Positions 8,776 through 16,777 of a stretch of 64,000 bases of DNA are shown here, in pieces (the stretch's first letter is position 1; each line of letters opens with the position of its first letter). The DNA is from Mangrovimicrobium sp033283325 (GTDB lineage: Bacteria; Pseudomonadota; Gammaproteobacteria; Pseudomonadales; Halieaceae): assembly GCA_033283325.1 (NCBI GenBank), contig JAWMQO010000003.1:62001-126000 (forward strand), written 5' to 3'. The notes under the pieces are model-generated. The model was given only the letters and a program-made list of their open reading frames with translations, had not been told where the DNA came from and did no database searches. The translations under genes were made by a program, and so were the position numbers.

Positions 8776-9732
8776 CTAGTGGGTCCACTGGACGGAGTCG
8801 GCGATCATCCGCGCCGTATTTACCGGAATCTCTCCGACCACGGTCACCAGCAACGGGGTGTTCGCGAGGTCGATTCCCCGGGTATAAACGGTGGTGCTGC
8901 CGGCGCGCTCCAGCCCTTCCCCGGGCCGGATGGCGCGATCCAGTTCTTCGATGAACACCGAGAAAACCGCAAGGCCATCGGTGTAGGTCTTGCGCGCCGC
9001 GTCCGCGGGGACATCGTCGGTGGGGACGAAGCCGCGGGGTAGCCAGCGCACCAGCCAGCCGCCGCTAAGGCTGTGGGGAGCGCCGGTTTCACCGGGGCCG
9101 GGATGGCTGGCGCGATGCACCAGGCTGATGTCCGCACTACTGGTCCGGCCCTCGTCGTAGGCCAGGTCGGCAAACTGGAATTTCTCCAGAATGCTGTGGT
9201 CGAGGCCGATGGTCTCGGAGCGCAGGAGCAGGCCGGTGTGGTGATCCAGTTCCAGGATGTAGCCGAAGCGATACATGTCCCGCGGCATGACCTCCAGGCG
9301 CATGGAACTGCGGCCGGCTACCCGGGTGCCCTCGCTCATCCGGAAGCGGTATTGCCCGGCGAGACCGCACTCGTCCTGGCCGCGGGTCTCGCGCAGCAGG
9401 AGCCGGTGGCCGGGATGGACACAGTGCAGGGGGTGTTCGAGGCGGCGTACTTCCACGCCCTGCCCGGTGAGCTGGGTCAGGCGCTCGCTGCTGCTCTCAT
9501 CGTTGACCCGGCTGGAGATCTGCATCACCTGCATGTCTTCACCCCGCCGTTGCAGGGTGACCACACCGTGATAGCTGATTTCATCGACGCTGCGGGTCAT
9601 GCGATCCAGCCACTGGAGGGCTTCCAGGTCGCTATCGCTACAGGAGTCGGCGACAGCCAGGGCCGCCGGGAGGCAGAGAACGGGGGTGCAGAGCAGTCCG
9701 CGTAGCCAGGATTTGCACAGCGCAGGCAACAC
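8776..9732 (-). CDS. rseB: RseB/MucB, periplasmic regulator of the anti-sigma factor
   Basis: 318 residues with a signal peptide ending near LPAALAVA. The N-terminal lipoprotein-localisation-like domain begins at ALQWLDRMTRSVDEISYHG and the smaller C-terminal domain spans about residues 215-315. RseB protects RseA from proteolysis until off-pathway outer-membrane proteins or LPS release it. The gene starts 7 bases after rseA and ends 1 base before rseC. Confidence 0.93.
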   Translation of the reverse strand: MLPALCKSWLRGLLCTPVLCLPAALAVADSCSDSDLEALQWLDRMTRSVDEISYHGVVTLQRRGEDMQVMQISSRVNDESSSERLTQLTGQGVEVRRLEHPLHCVHPGHRLLLRETRGQDECGLAGQYRFRMSEGTRVAGRSSMRLEVMPRDMYRFGYILELDHHTGLLLRSETIGLDHSILEKFQFADLAYDEGRTSSADISLVHRASHPGPGETGAPHSLSGGWLVRWLPRGFVPTDDVPADAARKTYTDGLAVFSVFIEELDRAIRPGEGLERAGSTTVYTRGIDLANTPLLVTVVGEIPVNTARMIADSVQWTH

Positions 9733-9739
9733 TGGCTGC

Positions 9740-10339
9740 TTACTCGTGAATCTCCGGAACCCGCGCGAAGGGAATCAGTCCCTGGGGCGAATTCAGCGCC
9801 GCGTGTTCCGCATGTTCCTGCATATAAAGCTGCATACGCTGGCGGGCGAGTTCCTCGTAGGCGTTGCGGGTGGCGGGCTGCAGCATGGGCGCCGCGACCG
9901 CTTCAGTGCCGTAGCTGGCACGCACCGGCACCGCGCCGAGGCTGTTGATCATGCCGACGGGAGATACCCCGCCACTGGAGGCGACATCGGCCCCATAGGG
10001 GTCTTCCCCACTGAGGGTGGCGAGCTGCTGCCCGCCCACGACGACCGTCGCAGCTACCGAGGCGGCCACCGCAAAACTGGCCAGGGGACGGAGCATTCGC
10101 TGCCCGATGGACACCGAGGGAATCGCACCGGGGGCTTCGAGCGCATCGCGCACCCTGCCGGAGATATCCACCTGGGCGAACTGGGCGCCCGCCAGTGAAT
10201 CGCGGGCCAGCTGGTAACGCCGCCAGGTCTCGCGTAATTCCGGGTTGTCATCGAGCGCCTTGATGACGCGCTGGATTTCGAGCTCGTTGGCTTCGCCGTC
10301 CAGCATTGCGGACATGGATTCCCGCAAGCGTTCATTCAT
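9740..10339 (-). CDS. rseA: RseA/MucA, anti-sigma-E factor
   Basis: 199 residues from the ATG giving MNERLRESMSAMLDGEANELE, chosen because GGAGG lies about 8 bases upstream; a longer frame exists but lacks a binding site. The N-terminal 80 residues are the sigma-binding domain. One membrane segment lies near LASFAVAASVAATVVV. The C-terminal periplasmic part is the region RseB holds and site-1 protease cuts. The gap to rpoE is 69 bases. Confidence 0.92.
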   Translation of the reverse strand: MNERLRESMSAMLDGEANELEIQRVIKALDDNPELRETWRRYQLARDSLAGAQFAQVDISGRVRDALEAPGAIPSVSIGQRMLRPLASFAVAASVAATVVVGGQQLATLSGEDPYGADVASSGGVSPVGMINSLGAVPVRASYGTEAVAAPMLQPATRNAYEELARQRMQLYMQEHAEHAALNSPQGLIPFARVPEIHE

Positions 10340-10408
10340 ACCTTGTTCCTCCGCACTCTGTGCGATCAACCACCGATTCCCGTTCCCGAATGAACTCGCA
10401 GCACGCGG

Positions 10409-10987
10409 CTACTCACCCATCTGTTCCTTTACCTTGAGATCGATCGCTTCACGGGCCCGGAAAATGCGTGAGCGCACTGTACCGACCGGGCAATCCATGA
10501 TGTCTGCGATCTCCTCGTAACTCAGACCTTCAAATTCGCGCAAAGTTACCGCAGTGCGCAATTCATCGGGCAAATCGCTGATGGCGTTCTCCACCACCGC
10601 CTTCAGTTCCGCGCCGAAAAGGGCGTTTTCCGGCGTCTCGATCTCCCGCAGCGCGGCGCCACCCTCGTAATACTCGGCGTCGGCGACTTCGATATCGCTG
10701 CCGGGGGGGCGGCGGGAACGCGAGACCAGGTGGTTCTTCGCCGTGTTCACCGCAATCCTGTACAGCCAGGTATAAAACTGGCTGTCGCCGCGAAACTTGG
10801 GCAGCGCCCGGTAAGCCTTGATGAAAGCTTCCTGGGCCACATCCTGCACCTCATCGGCATCGTGAACATAACGACTGATGAGCCCCAAAATCTTGTGCTG
10901 GTATTTCAGCACCAGCAGGTCAAACGCCTTCTGGTCGCCCTTTTTTACCCTGGCGACCAATTGTTGATCCGTGTCGGCAGCCGTCAC
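10409..10987 (-). CDS. rpoE: RNA polymerase sigma-E factor (RpoE/AlgU)
   Basis: 192 residues, the standard length. Region 2 includes YVHDADEVQDVAQEAFIKAYR and FYTWLYRIAVNTAKN; region 4 includes the helix-turn-helix GLSYEEIADIMDCPVGTVRSR. It directs transcription of envelope-stress genes and is held inactive by RseA, encoded next. It heads the minus-strand run down to relA. A strong match to a sigma-E promoter lies upstream, consistent with autoregulation. Confidence 0.97.
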   Translation of the reverse strand: MTAADTDQQLVARVKKGDQKAFDLLVLKYQHKILGLISRYVHDADEVQDVAQEAFIKAYRALPKFRGDSQFYTWLYRIAVNTAKNHLVSRSRRPPGSDIEVADAEYYEGGAALREIETPENALFGAELKAVVENAISDLPDELRTAVTLREFEGLSYEEIADIMDCPVGTVRSRIFRAREAIDLKVKEQMGE

Positions 10988-11098
10988 CTGATCCTCCCCT
11001 CCATGACCAACGACTGTGCTGCCATGACAATTAAATCCGCTGCCTGCGCGACTCCCGAGCCCTTACTCAAGCGTGGCCCCGCTGTCCGCAGGCAACAG

Positions 11099-11125
11099 TA
11101 TGAATCTGCTGACCTGAAAAAGTTC
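11099..11125 (-). promoter_or_regulatory. Candidate sigma-E promoter of rpoE
   Basis: On the minus strand a perfect -35 GAACTT (11120-11125) is followed by 16 bases and TCATA (11099-11103), close to the sigma-E/AlgU pattern of GAACTT, 16-17 bases and TCtgA. It would start transcription about 100 bases before the rpoE start codon, giving the usual autoregulatory loop. The -10 half deviates from consensus. Confidence 0.65.
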
Positions 11126-11249
11126 CCCACGGCGGGATTTCCTTATTTTGGGGGAGGTCGTTTATACTCGCCCCCGAAAATGCCTGATCGCGCTAAGCTG
11201 TTGAGGCACATAATATATTTCACTCCCGGAGCCGGCAAGCGACAGTCCA

Positions 11250-12863
11250 GTGCCCACTGCATTCGAACACGACGTCCTGATCATCGGCACCGGTGCCGCC
11301 GGGCTCAGCCTGGCCCTGCACCTGCCCGCCAACTACCGGATCGCCCTGCTGTCCAAGGCCGAGCTCAACCAGGGCTCGACCTACTGGGCCCAGGGCGGCA
11401 TGGCGGCGGTGCTGCACGATCGCGACACCATCAACTCCCACGTCGAGGACACCCTGGCGGCAGGCGCCGGCCTGTGCCAGCGCGAGGCGGTGGAATTCAC
11501 CGTGGGCAACAGCCGGCGCTGTGTCGAGTGGCTGGTTTCCCAGGGTGTCGATTTCGACCTGCGGGACGACCAGCTGGACCTCGAATCGAGGGAGTTCCAC
11601 CTCACCATGGAAGGCGGCCACAGCCACCGCCGCATCATCCATTCCGCGGACAGAACCGGCCGGGCGATCTCCGAGGTACTGACCGAGCGCGCCCTGGAGC
11701 GGGACAACATCGAGGTCTTCACCCACCGCGTGGCGGTTGACCTGGTCTGTGACCAGGGGCGCTGCCGGGGCGCCTATGTGCTGGACCGGCGCAGCGAGCA
11801 CGTGGACCTGTTCCAGGCCCGCGCGGTGGTGCTTGCCACCGGCGGCGCCAGCAAGGCGTACCTCTATACCAGCAATCCGGACGGCGCCAGCGGCGACGGC
11901 ATCGCCATGGCCTGGCGGGCGGGCTGCCGGGTGGCCAACCTCGAGTTCAACCAGTTCCACCCCACCTGCCTCTATCACCCGAAGGCCAAGTCCTTCCTGG
12001 TCAGCGAGGCGCTGCGCGGCGAGGGAGCGAAATTGCGGCTGCCGGACGGCACCCGCTTCATGCCGGACTTCCACGAGCGCGCGGAACTGGCGCCCAGGGA
12101 CATCGTCGCCCGGGCGATCGACCACGAGATGAAACGCCTCGGCCTGGACTGCGTGTTTCTCGATATTTCCCACCAGCCCCGGGAGTTTCTCGAGAGCCAT
12201 TTCCCGACCATCATGGCCCGCTGCAGGGAATTCGGCATCGATATCGCCGCGGAACCGATTCCCGTCGTGCCCGCCGCCCACTACACCTGCGGCGGCGTGG
12301 TCGTGGACACCGCCGGGCGCACTGACGTCGCCGGGCTCTACGCCATCGGCGAGACTTCCTGTACCGGCCTCCACGGCGCCAACCGCATGGCATCCAATTC
12401 CCTGCTCGAATGCATCGTCTACGCGGAATCCGCCGCCGCCGACATCGCCGCGAGCATCGACGCGCTGCCCTCCACCGCCCTCGCCCCGGCCTGGGACGAG
12501 AGCCAGGTCACCGACTCGGACGAGGACGTGGTGATCTCCCACAACTGGGACGAACTGCGCCGCTTCATGTGGGACTACGTGGGCATCGTGCGCACCAACA
12601 AGCGCCTGCAGCGCGCCCTGCACCGGGTCGCCCTGCTGCAGAAAGAGATCGCCGAGTATTACGGTAACTACAAGGTCGGCAACGACCTGCTGGAGCTGCG
12701 CAACCTGGCCATGGTGGCGGAATTGATGATCCGCTGCGCCATCGAGCGCAAGGAGAGCCGGGGCCTGCACTACACACTCGACTACCCGGATGTCCTGCCG
12801 GAAGCCCGGGACACGGTACTCACACCCTCAAACAGCCCGCTGCAGGGTCAGCCTGACGCGTAA
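11250..12863 (+). CDS. nadB: L-aspartate oxidase
   Basis: 537 residues from a GTG start; E. coli NadB has 540. It oxidises aspartate to iminoaspartate with FAD, the first step of NAD synthesis. The dinucleotide-binding motif is GTGAAGLSLAL near the N-terminus, followed by the substrate segment QGGMAAV and the flavin segment ATGGASKAYLYTSNPDGASG. Late motifs HYTCGGVVVD and GLHGANRMASNSLLE are typical. A TATACT at 11163-11168 may be its -10 but has no good -35. The 3' end overlaps the convergent ygfX by 36 bases. Confidence 0.96.
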   Translation: MPTAFEHDVLIIGTGAAGLSLALHLPANYRIALLSKAELNQGSTYWAQGGMAAVLHDRDTINSHVEDTLAAGAGLCQREAVEFTVGNSRRCVEWLVSQGVDFDLRDDQLDLESREFHLTMEGGHSHRRIIHSADRTGRAISEVLTERALERDNIEVFTHRVAVDLVCDQGRCRGAYVLDRRSEHVDLFQARAVVLATGGASKAYLYTSNPDGASGDGIAMAWRAGCRVANLEFNQFHPTCLYHPKAKSFLVSEALRGEGAKLRLPDGTRFMPDFHERAELAPRDIVARAIDHEMKRLGLDCVFLDISHQPREFLESHFPTIMARCREFGIDIAAEPIPVVPAAHYTCGGVVVDTAGRTDVAGLYAIGETSCTGLHGANRMASNSLLECIVYAESAAADIAASIDALPSTALAPAWDESQVTDSDEDVVISHNWDELRRFMWDYVGIVRTNKRLQRALHRVALLQKEIAEYYGNYKVGNDLLELRNLAMVAELMIRCAIERKESRGLHYTLDYPDVLPEARDTVLTPSNSPLQGQPDA

Positions 12864-13298
12864 ACGGCGCAGCCCGTCCCGCGGCGCGCTGTCGGCGAAC
12901 AGCCACAGCGCATCCCGCCTGCCCCCGGCTGCAGGAGCCCGCTCCGCGGGCGATCCAGCCTCTTCCTCACGCCAGGCGAGGTAGGTAAGCCAGGGCAGTA
13001 AGTGCCAGCGCAGGATTTCGATATCGCGGCGCTCTCCCGCCACTTCAATCCACCACTGCCCGCGCCGCCAGTGCAATTGCGGTAGCTGGCGCTGCCAGCT
13101 GTGCCGGGCGGCGTGCGTGAGCAGGGCGAGCAAAAGTAGTACGAGCAGGGCCAGAGCGCCCGCAGGGAGGGAAGCGCGCTGCAGCAGCCAGAGGTTGAAG
13201 AACTGTAGAACGACCAGGGCCAGGAAGAACAGCCGCGGGTAGCGGGATTCAGCGATCTGCAGGTGGAGTTCGGGCGAATTCGAGTATCTCGTGGACAA
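12828..13298 (-). CDS. ygfX: YgfX-family inner-membrane protein
   Basis: 156 residues with two adjacent membrane segments, about residues 22-40 and 45-63. YgfX proteins are encoded with SdhE in many gammaproteobacteria; the E. coli homologue has been described both as a toxin partner (CptA) and as an SdhE-linked membrane protein. The only plausible in-frame start is a TTG inside the sdhE 3' end (50-base overlap), so the start is uncertain. Codons around 12927-12960 coincide with a REP-like palindrome, which adds an extra segment AGSPAERAPAAG near the C-terminus and may explain the length. Confidence 0.75.
   Translation of the reverse strand: MSTRYSNSPELHLQIAESRYPRLFFLALVVLQFFNLWLLQRASLPAGALALLVLLLLALLTHAARHSWQRQLPQLHWRRGQWWIEVAGERRDIEILRWHLLPWLTYLAWREEEAGSPAERAPAAGGRRDALWLFADSAPRDGLRRLRVRLTLQRAV
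12927..12960 (+). repeat. REP-like palindrome inside ygfX
   Basis: The plus strand reads GGCTG CAGGAGCCCGCTCCGCGGG CGATC CAGCC. The AGGAGC and GGGCGAT flanks around a CCCGC/GCGGG stem resemble the REP consensus of pseudomonads. The outer GGCTG/CAGCC pair closes the hairpin. It lies within the 3' part of ygfX and keeps the frame open. Confidence 0.5.
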
Positions 13299-13518
13299 CG
13301 GCGGCCAGTTCCTCGTCTTCGGGCGTTTCCCTTCGCAGGAACCAGGCGAACAGATCCTGGTCCTCGCACTCCATCAGGCGACGAAACCGGGCGCGGCCTT
13401 CTTCATCCAGGCTGGTGAAGCGCGCATTGACGTAGGGTGCCAGCACGAGGTCCAGCTCCAGCATGCCGCGCCTTGCGGCCCAGCGCATGCGGTTGAGTTC
13501 GTCGTCGGCGTTTACCAT
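13249..13518 (-). CDS. sdhE: SdhE, FAD assembly factor for succinate dehydrogenase
   Basis: 89 residues, usual length. The hallmark RGMLELD (the RGxxE motif) lies at about residues 17-23; it is needed for covalent flavin attachment to SdhA and FrdA. The helical remainder includes LMECEDQDLFAWFLRRETP. The gene pairs with ygfX and sits between nadB and ygfZ, a conserved neighbourhood. A TATAAT lies 41 bases upstream. Confidence 0.93.
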   Translation of the reverse strand: MVNADDELNRMRWAARRGMLELDLVLAPYVNARFTSLDEEGRARFRRLMECEDQDLFAWFLRRETPEDEELAAVVHEILEFARTPPADR

Positions 13519-13558
13519 GGCGCAGTTGCCTCGTGGATGTACAGATCAGGGGGGCGGC

Positions 13559-13564
13559 ATTATA
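13559..13564 (-). promoter_or_regulatory. -10 box for sdhE-ygfX
   Basis: The minus strand carries a perfect TATAAT 41 bases before the sdhE ATG. No good -35 is present at 16-18 bases, so this is a partial promoter match. Confidence 0.45.
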
Positions 13565-13630
13565 ACGTCATATTCGGGCGTTGCATTCCTGTGGTTTTCA
13601 TCGCTGTGTTCAGGTGGGTGCCCCAGTCCC

Positions 13631-13746
13631 GGCGTGCGCTGAACCGGGCCGGTTGAAACACGCCAAAAAGCGTACATCCATGTACAGGCTCGGTCGGCGA
13701 CGTCCTGTCGCCTCACGGTTTCAACCGGCCCGGTTCAGCGCACGCC
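13631..13746 (+). repeat. Long hairpin element E2 (perfect 29-bp arms)
   Basis: Arms 13631-13659 and 13718-13746 are perfect inverted repeats of 29 bp. The 58-nt core holds CGCCAAAAAGCG, a small hairpin GTACA-TCCA-TGTAC and a second with stem GGCGAC/GTCGCC. Bases 13658-13702 match 6720-6764 exactly, but the arm sequence is unrelated to that of the 6.7 kb copy. It lies between the divergent sdhE and ygfZ. The rest of this 407-base gap holds the two promoters; nothing else is evident. Confidence 0.9.
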
Positions 13747-13867
13747 TACCCTCAGGTCCATCAATCCGCCGCTTGCAGTACCCAGACACTTATCTGCGGT
13801 TTCTCTCCGGGCTTGTTCCGCACACGCCGGGACCAGAACGCCCGATCCTGCCAGTTCCCCGCCAAGG

Positions 13868-13896
13868 CTGACAGCAATTGTCACAGGCCCTATGAT
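13868..13896 (+). promoter_or_regulatory. Candidate sigma-70 promoter of ygfZ
   Basis: CTGACA (13868-13873), a 17-base spacer, then TATGAT (13891-13896). The GTG start of ygfZ lies 29 bases downstream with AGGAGG as ribosome binding site, so the predicted leader is short. Confidence 0.6.
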
Positions 13897-13925
13897 GCTA
13901 GTTCCACAAACAGGAGGTAGGGACG

Positions 13926-14852
13926 GTGAGTGCGTTTTACTCAGAACTGGAAAACGAGGGACTGCTGCATATCGAAGGCCCGGACACGCTGCAATTCCTG
14001 CAGGGCCAGACAACCTGCGATACCCGCAAGCTGAGCGCGACCCAGGCAATGCCGGGGGCCTACTGCAATCCGCAGGGGCGGATGGTCTGCGATTTCCTGC
14101 TGGCCCAGGTCGGCGACGAACATGTTGTGCTGCGGATGCGCAAGGACATCCTGGATACCGCTGCCGGGGTGCTGGGCAAGTACATTGCCTTTTCCAAGGC
14201 GGAACTGGAGGCGGGGCGCGAGGACTGGGCGGTGTTCGCCTGCTGGGGCGAGGACAGCACGATGGAGCTTTCCAGCCTGCTCGGCCTGCTGCCCTCCGAG
14301 CAGTACGAAGCGATGATCATCGATGGCTGTGCGGTGGTTTGCACCGACGCGGAATTGCCCAGCTATGAACTGTATGTGGATCTTTCAAGGCGACCGGAGT
14401 TGCCCGATACCCTGCCGATGGGCATGGACGAGGCCGAGGAGTCGGACTTTCGCGCGCTGCAGCTGCGACAGGGTATCGCCAGGGTGGAGTCGGCGACGAC
14501 CGGCGAATTCCTGCCCCAGTTGTTCAATTATGACCTCACCGACCATGTGAGTTTCACCAAAGGCTGCTACACGGGGCAGGAGATCGTCGCCCGCCTGCAC
14601 TATCGCGGCAAGCCCAAGCAGCGCGCGTACCTGCTGGAACTGCAGGGCAGCCAGGCGCTGCCCGCGGGAAGCAAACTGTTTACGCCCGGGCAGGAAAAAA
14701 GCACGGGGATCGTCCTCAACAGCGCGGTCGAGGGAGATATCACCCTGTGCCTCGCCGCGGTCAGCGCCAACGGGATCGCCGGCGGCCTGCGACTCGAGGA
14801 CGACGGGGCCGAACTGACCCCGCTGGAATTACCCTACTCGCTGCCGGCCTGA
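13926..14852 (+). CDS. ygfZ: YgfZ/GcvT-like folate-binding protein (Fe-S cluster maintenance)
   Basis: 308 residues from a GTG with AGGAGG upstream. The signature KGCYTGQEIVARLHYRGKPK, with the family's conserved cysteine, lies at about residues 216-235. YgfZ binds folate and helps the repair or maturation of certain Fe-S enzymes. The N-terminal part LHIEGPDTLQFLQGQTTCD matches the GcvT fold. It overlaps the convergent isocitrate dehydrogenase gene by 19 bases. Confidence 0.93.
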   Translation: MSAFYSELENEGLLHIEGPDTLQFLQGQTTCDTRKLSATQAMPGAYCNPQGRMVCDFLLAQVGDEHVVLRMRKDILDTAAGVLGKYIAFSKAELEAGREDWAVFACWGEDSTMELSSLLGLLPSEQYEAMIIDGCAVVCTDAELPSYELYVDLSRRPELPDTLPMGMDEAEESDFRALQLRQGIARVESATTGEFLPQLFNYDLTDHVSFTKGCYTGQEIVARLHYRGKPKQRAYLLELQGSQALPAGSKLFTPGQEKSTGIVLNSAVEGDITLCLAAVSANGIAGGLRLEDDGAELTPLELPYSLPA

Positions 14853-16597
14853 GCCAGGGGCCGCTCCAGGCGCTCGGCGATGGCGTCGAGGAAACCCTGC
14901 ATGTCGACGATGCTCTCACTGGAGGGGTCGGTAGTCTTGCCCTTGAGGTCGCCGGTGATCACGCCGTCGGCCACGGTTTCGATGAGGGCGTTCTTGAGGC
15001 GGCTGGCGTAGTCCGCCAGTTCCGCGTTGACTTCCCGCCCGGCCAGGGTTTCCAGGGCATTGGCGACGGCGTAGATCAGTGCCGATGAATTGAAGTGGGC
15101 CTCTTTGCCGTCGGTCTCGACATAACGCAGGTAGAGATCGTGGGCGGTGCCGTGGGGCGCCTCGAAGAGCATGGTGCCGTCCTTGCTCTCGATGATGGAA
15201 CTCGCGGTGGCGAGGCTGCCGCCGAGGGCCGCGGCGATATCGGAGAAGATGTCGCCGTCGAGGTTCTGGGCCGGGTAGAGCGCGTTGCGCGGCGGGTCGC
15301 AGATCATCTTCTTCAGCTGGCTGGAAGGCCGCATGATCATGAATGAGGGCGGCCGCACGCCGGACTCCGCCAGTTCGTGACGCACTTCCAGCAGGACGTG
15401 ACTGAAGACCTCGTCGTATTCCATGTACTCGCGCTTGAGGCCGAAATACACTTCCTTGGTCTTGCTGGAGGCATCGCGGAAGACCTGCATGACCCAGTCC
15501 TTGATCGCCTGGCGGTCGTTGGACATGAACAGGACGGGATCGCCCTTGCTGACGTCGCGGGCGTGCATCTCCTCGCCGTCGTGCATGACCTTGATAATGC
15601 CGTCCTCTTCGATGGCCATGTTGAAGCTGCCGTACTGGTCGCCGCCGCCCGCGCTCATCCGCGACAGGGAAACGTGGTGCTTGCGTGCGGGGATACCGTA
15701 CTTCTTCAACTCGTTGACCAGCTTGAACAGCTTGCGCCCGGTGGTGTTATCCGGCACGCCCCAGAGCGCGCGCTCTGGCGGGTTGGCGACAATGCGGGCG
15801 GCCTGGGCGTCGATCAGCTCGTAGTGGTAGGCGAGGCCGGCGGCGGCCAGCTTGTCCTTGTACTCGCTCTCGTAGATTTCCTCGATGGCGGCGCGCATGA
15901 CGCCGTCGTAGCCGGGGATCACCGTGTCCTTGAGGCCGAGGTAGGCGTCGCGCTTCTCGTCCAGCGCGCGCTGGAAGAAGGCGTGGGCCCAGGCCCGCAC
16001 ATCGTCCAGGGAGTTGGTGGCCAGCAGCCAGGGGTCGCCCTTGCGCAGGGTCCGCCGGTGCAGTTCGACCGGGTCACCGCTGCTGCCGATGAACACCACT
16101 TTGGCGACACCAGTGGTACGGGTCAGCGCGTTGGCGCTGTGCTTGATACCGCCCTGCTCCATGGTGAATACGTCGATATCACGGCCGACCCAGGCGGGAT
16201 GGCGGACCTCCAGGTTGCGGAACTGGATATCCTCGCGGGTGATATTGCCGCCGATACCCTTGCGGATGGCGCCGTTGGGGGACTTGGTGGCCAGTTTGTC
16301 CAGCTTGGCCTCGTCGATGCCGGGGTTGCGGGCGAGCAGTTCGTCCAGCTGCTTGCGATTGACCGTCATGCCCGCGTTCTTGATGCCCACGCCGTGCTGC
16401 TTCAGCGCGGCGATGGCTTCGGCGACCACCTCTCCGTTGCTGACCAGGCGCTTCTCCGCGGAGAGGTCGATCTCCACCAGCGGTATCGCCAGGCGACTGG
16501 TAACGAACATGTCCAGGATGCGCTCGAAAGCGACCTGGGCCATCTCGTCCCCGTGCAATATGACCAACGGATTCGCTACGCCAATTTTCTCTGCCAT
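14834..16597 (-). CDS. Isocitrate dehydrogenase, long type II form, predicted NAD-specific
   Basis: 587 residues, versus about 405-415 for common type II (eukaryote-like) enzymes. Type II landmarks are GDEM (16-19), GVGIKNAGMTVN, KSPNGAIRKGIGG (105-117) and YDGVMRAAIEEIYE. The extra length is mostly a middle segment (about 275-425). At the site where NADP enzymes have Arg-His after the HGT motif, this protein has Asp487-Leu488 (HGTAHDL), and acid there disfavours the 2'-phosphate of NADP. I recall an NAD-specific type II enzyme from Congregibacter with the same D487/L488 pair. The ATG was chosen for GAGGGG upstream. Oxidative decarboxylation of isocitrate in the TCA cycle is inferred. Confidence 0.88.
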   Translation of the reverse strand: MAEKIGVANPLVILHGDEMAQVAFERILDMFVTSRLAIPLVEIDLSAEKRLVSNGEVVAEAIAALKQHGVGIKNAGMTVNRKQLDELLARNPGIDEAKLDKLATKSPNGAIRKGIGGNITREDIQFRNLEVRHPAWVGRDIDVFTMEQGGIKHSANALTRTTGVAKVVFIGSSGDPVELHRRTLRKGDPWLLATNSLDDVRAWAHAFFQRALDEKRDAYLGLKDTVIPGYDGVMRAAIEEIYESEYKDKLAAAGLAYHYELIDAQAARIVANPPERALWGVPDNTTGRKLFKLVNELKKYGIPARKHHVSLSRMSAGGGDQYGSFNMAIEEDGIIKVMHDGEEMHARDVSKGDPVLFMSNDRQAIKDWVMQVFRDASSKTKEVYFGLKREYMEYDEVFSHVLLEVRHELAESGVRPPSFMIMRPSSQLKKMICDPPRNALYPAQNLDGDIFSDIAAALGGSLATASSIIESKDGTMLFEAPHGTAHDLYLRYVETDGKEAHFNSSALIYAVANALETLAGREVNAELADYASRLKNALIETVADGVITGDLKGKTTDPSSESIVDMQGFLDAIAERLERPLAQAGSE

Positions 16598-16777
16598 CGT
16601 TTGAGCACCCCTCACCAGCGGACTTAGTAAAACGATTACTACACCAGCATAGCTGCTGGCGGTAAATCCCCCCAATTACGGGGGCGCGCATTCTACCTGA
16701 AAAAGCCGGCCATGGAGCGGACCATGGAGAGAATTAGTCGGCTGCATTAGAATGCGCCCCCCAGGGGAGGTATATCG

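Noticed and set aside
11220..12770. 516-codon open frame antisense to nadB
   Set aside because: NadB motifs are complete on the plus strand; the antisense product is low-complexity and has no motif.
15377..16627. 416-codon open frame antisense to isocitrate dehydrogenase
   Set aside because: No motif, and it reads the complement of conserved IDH codons.
16598..16680. Palindromes CCAGCA/TGCTGG and CCCCC/GGGGG upstream of isocitrate dehydrogenase as regulatory sites
   Set aside because: Short, and without a matching promoter or known regulator site; not distinguishable from chance at this GC content.
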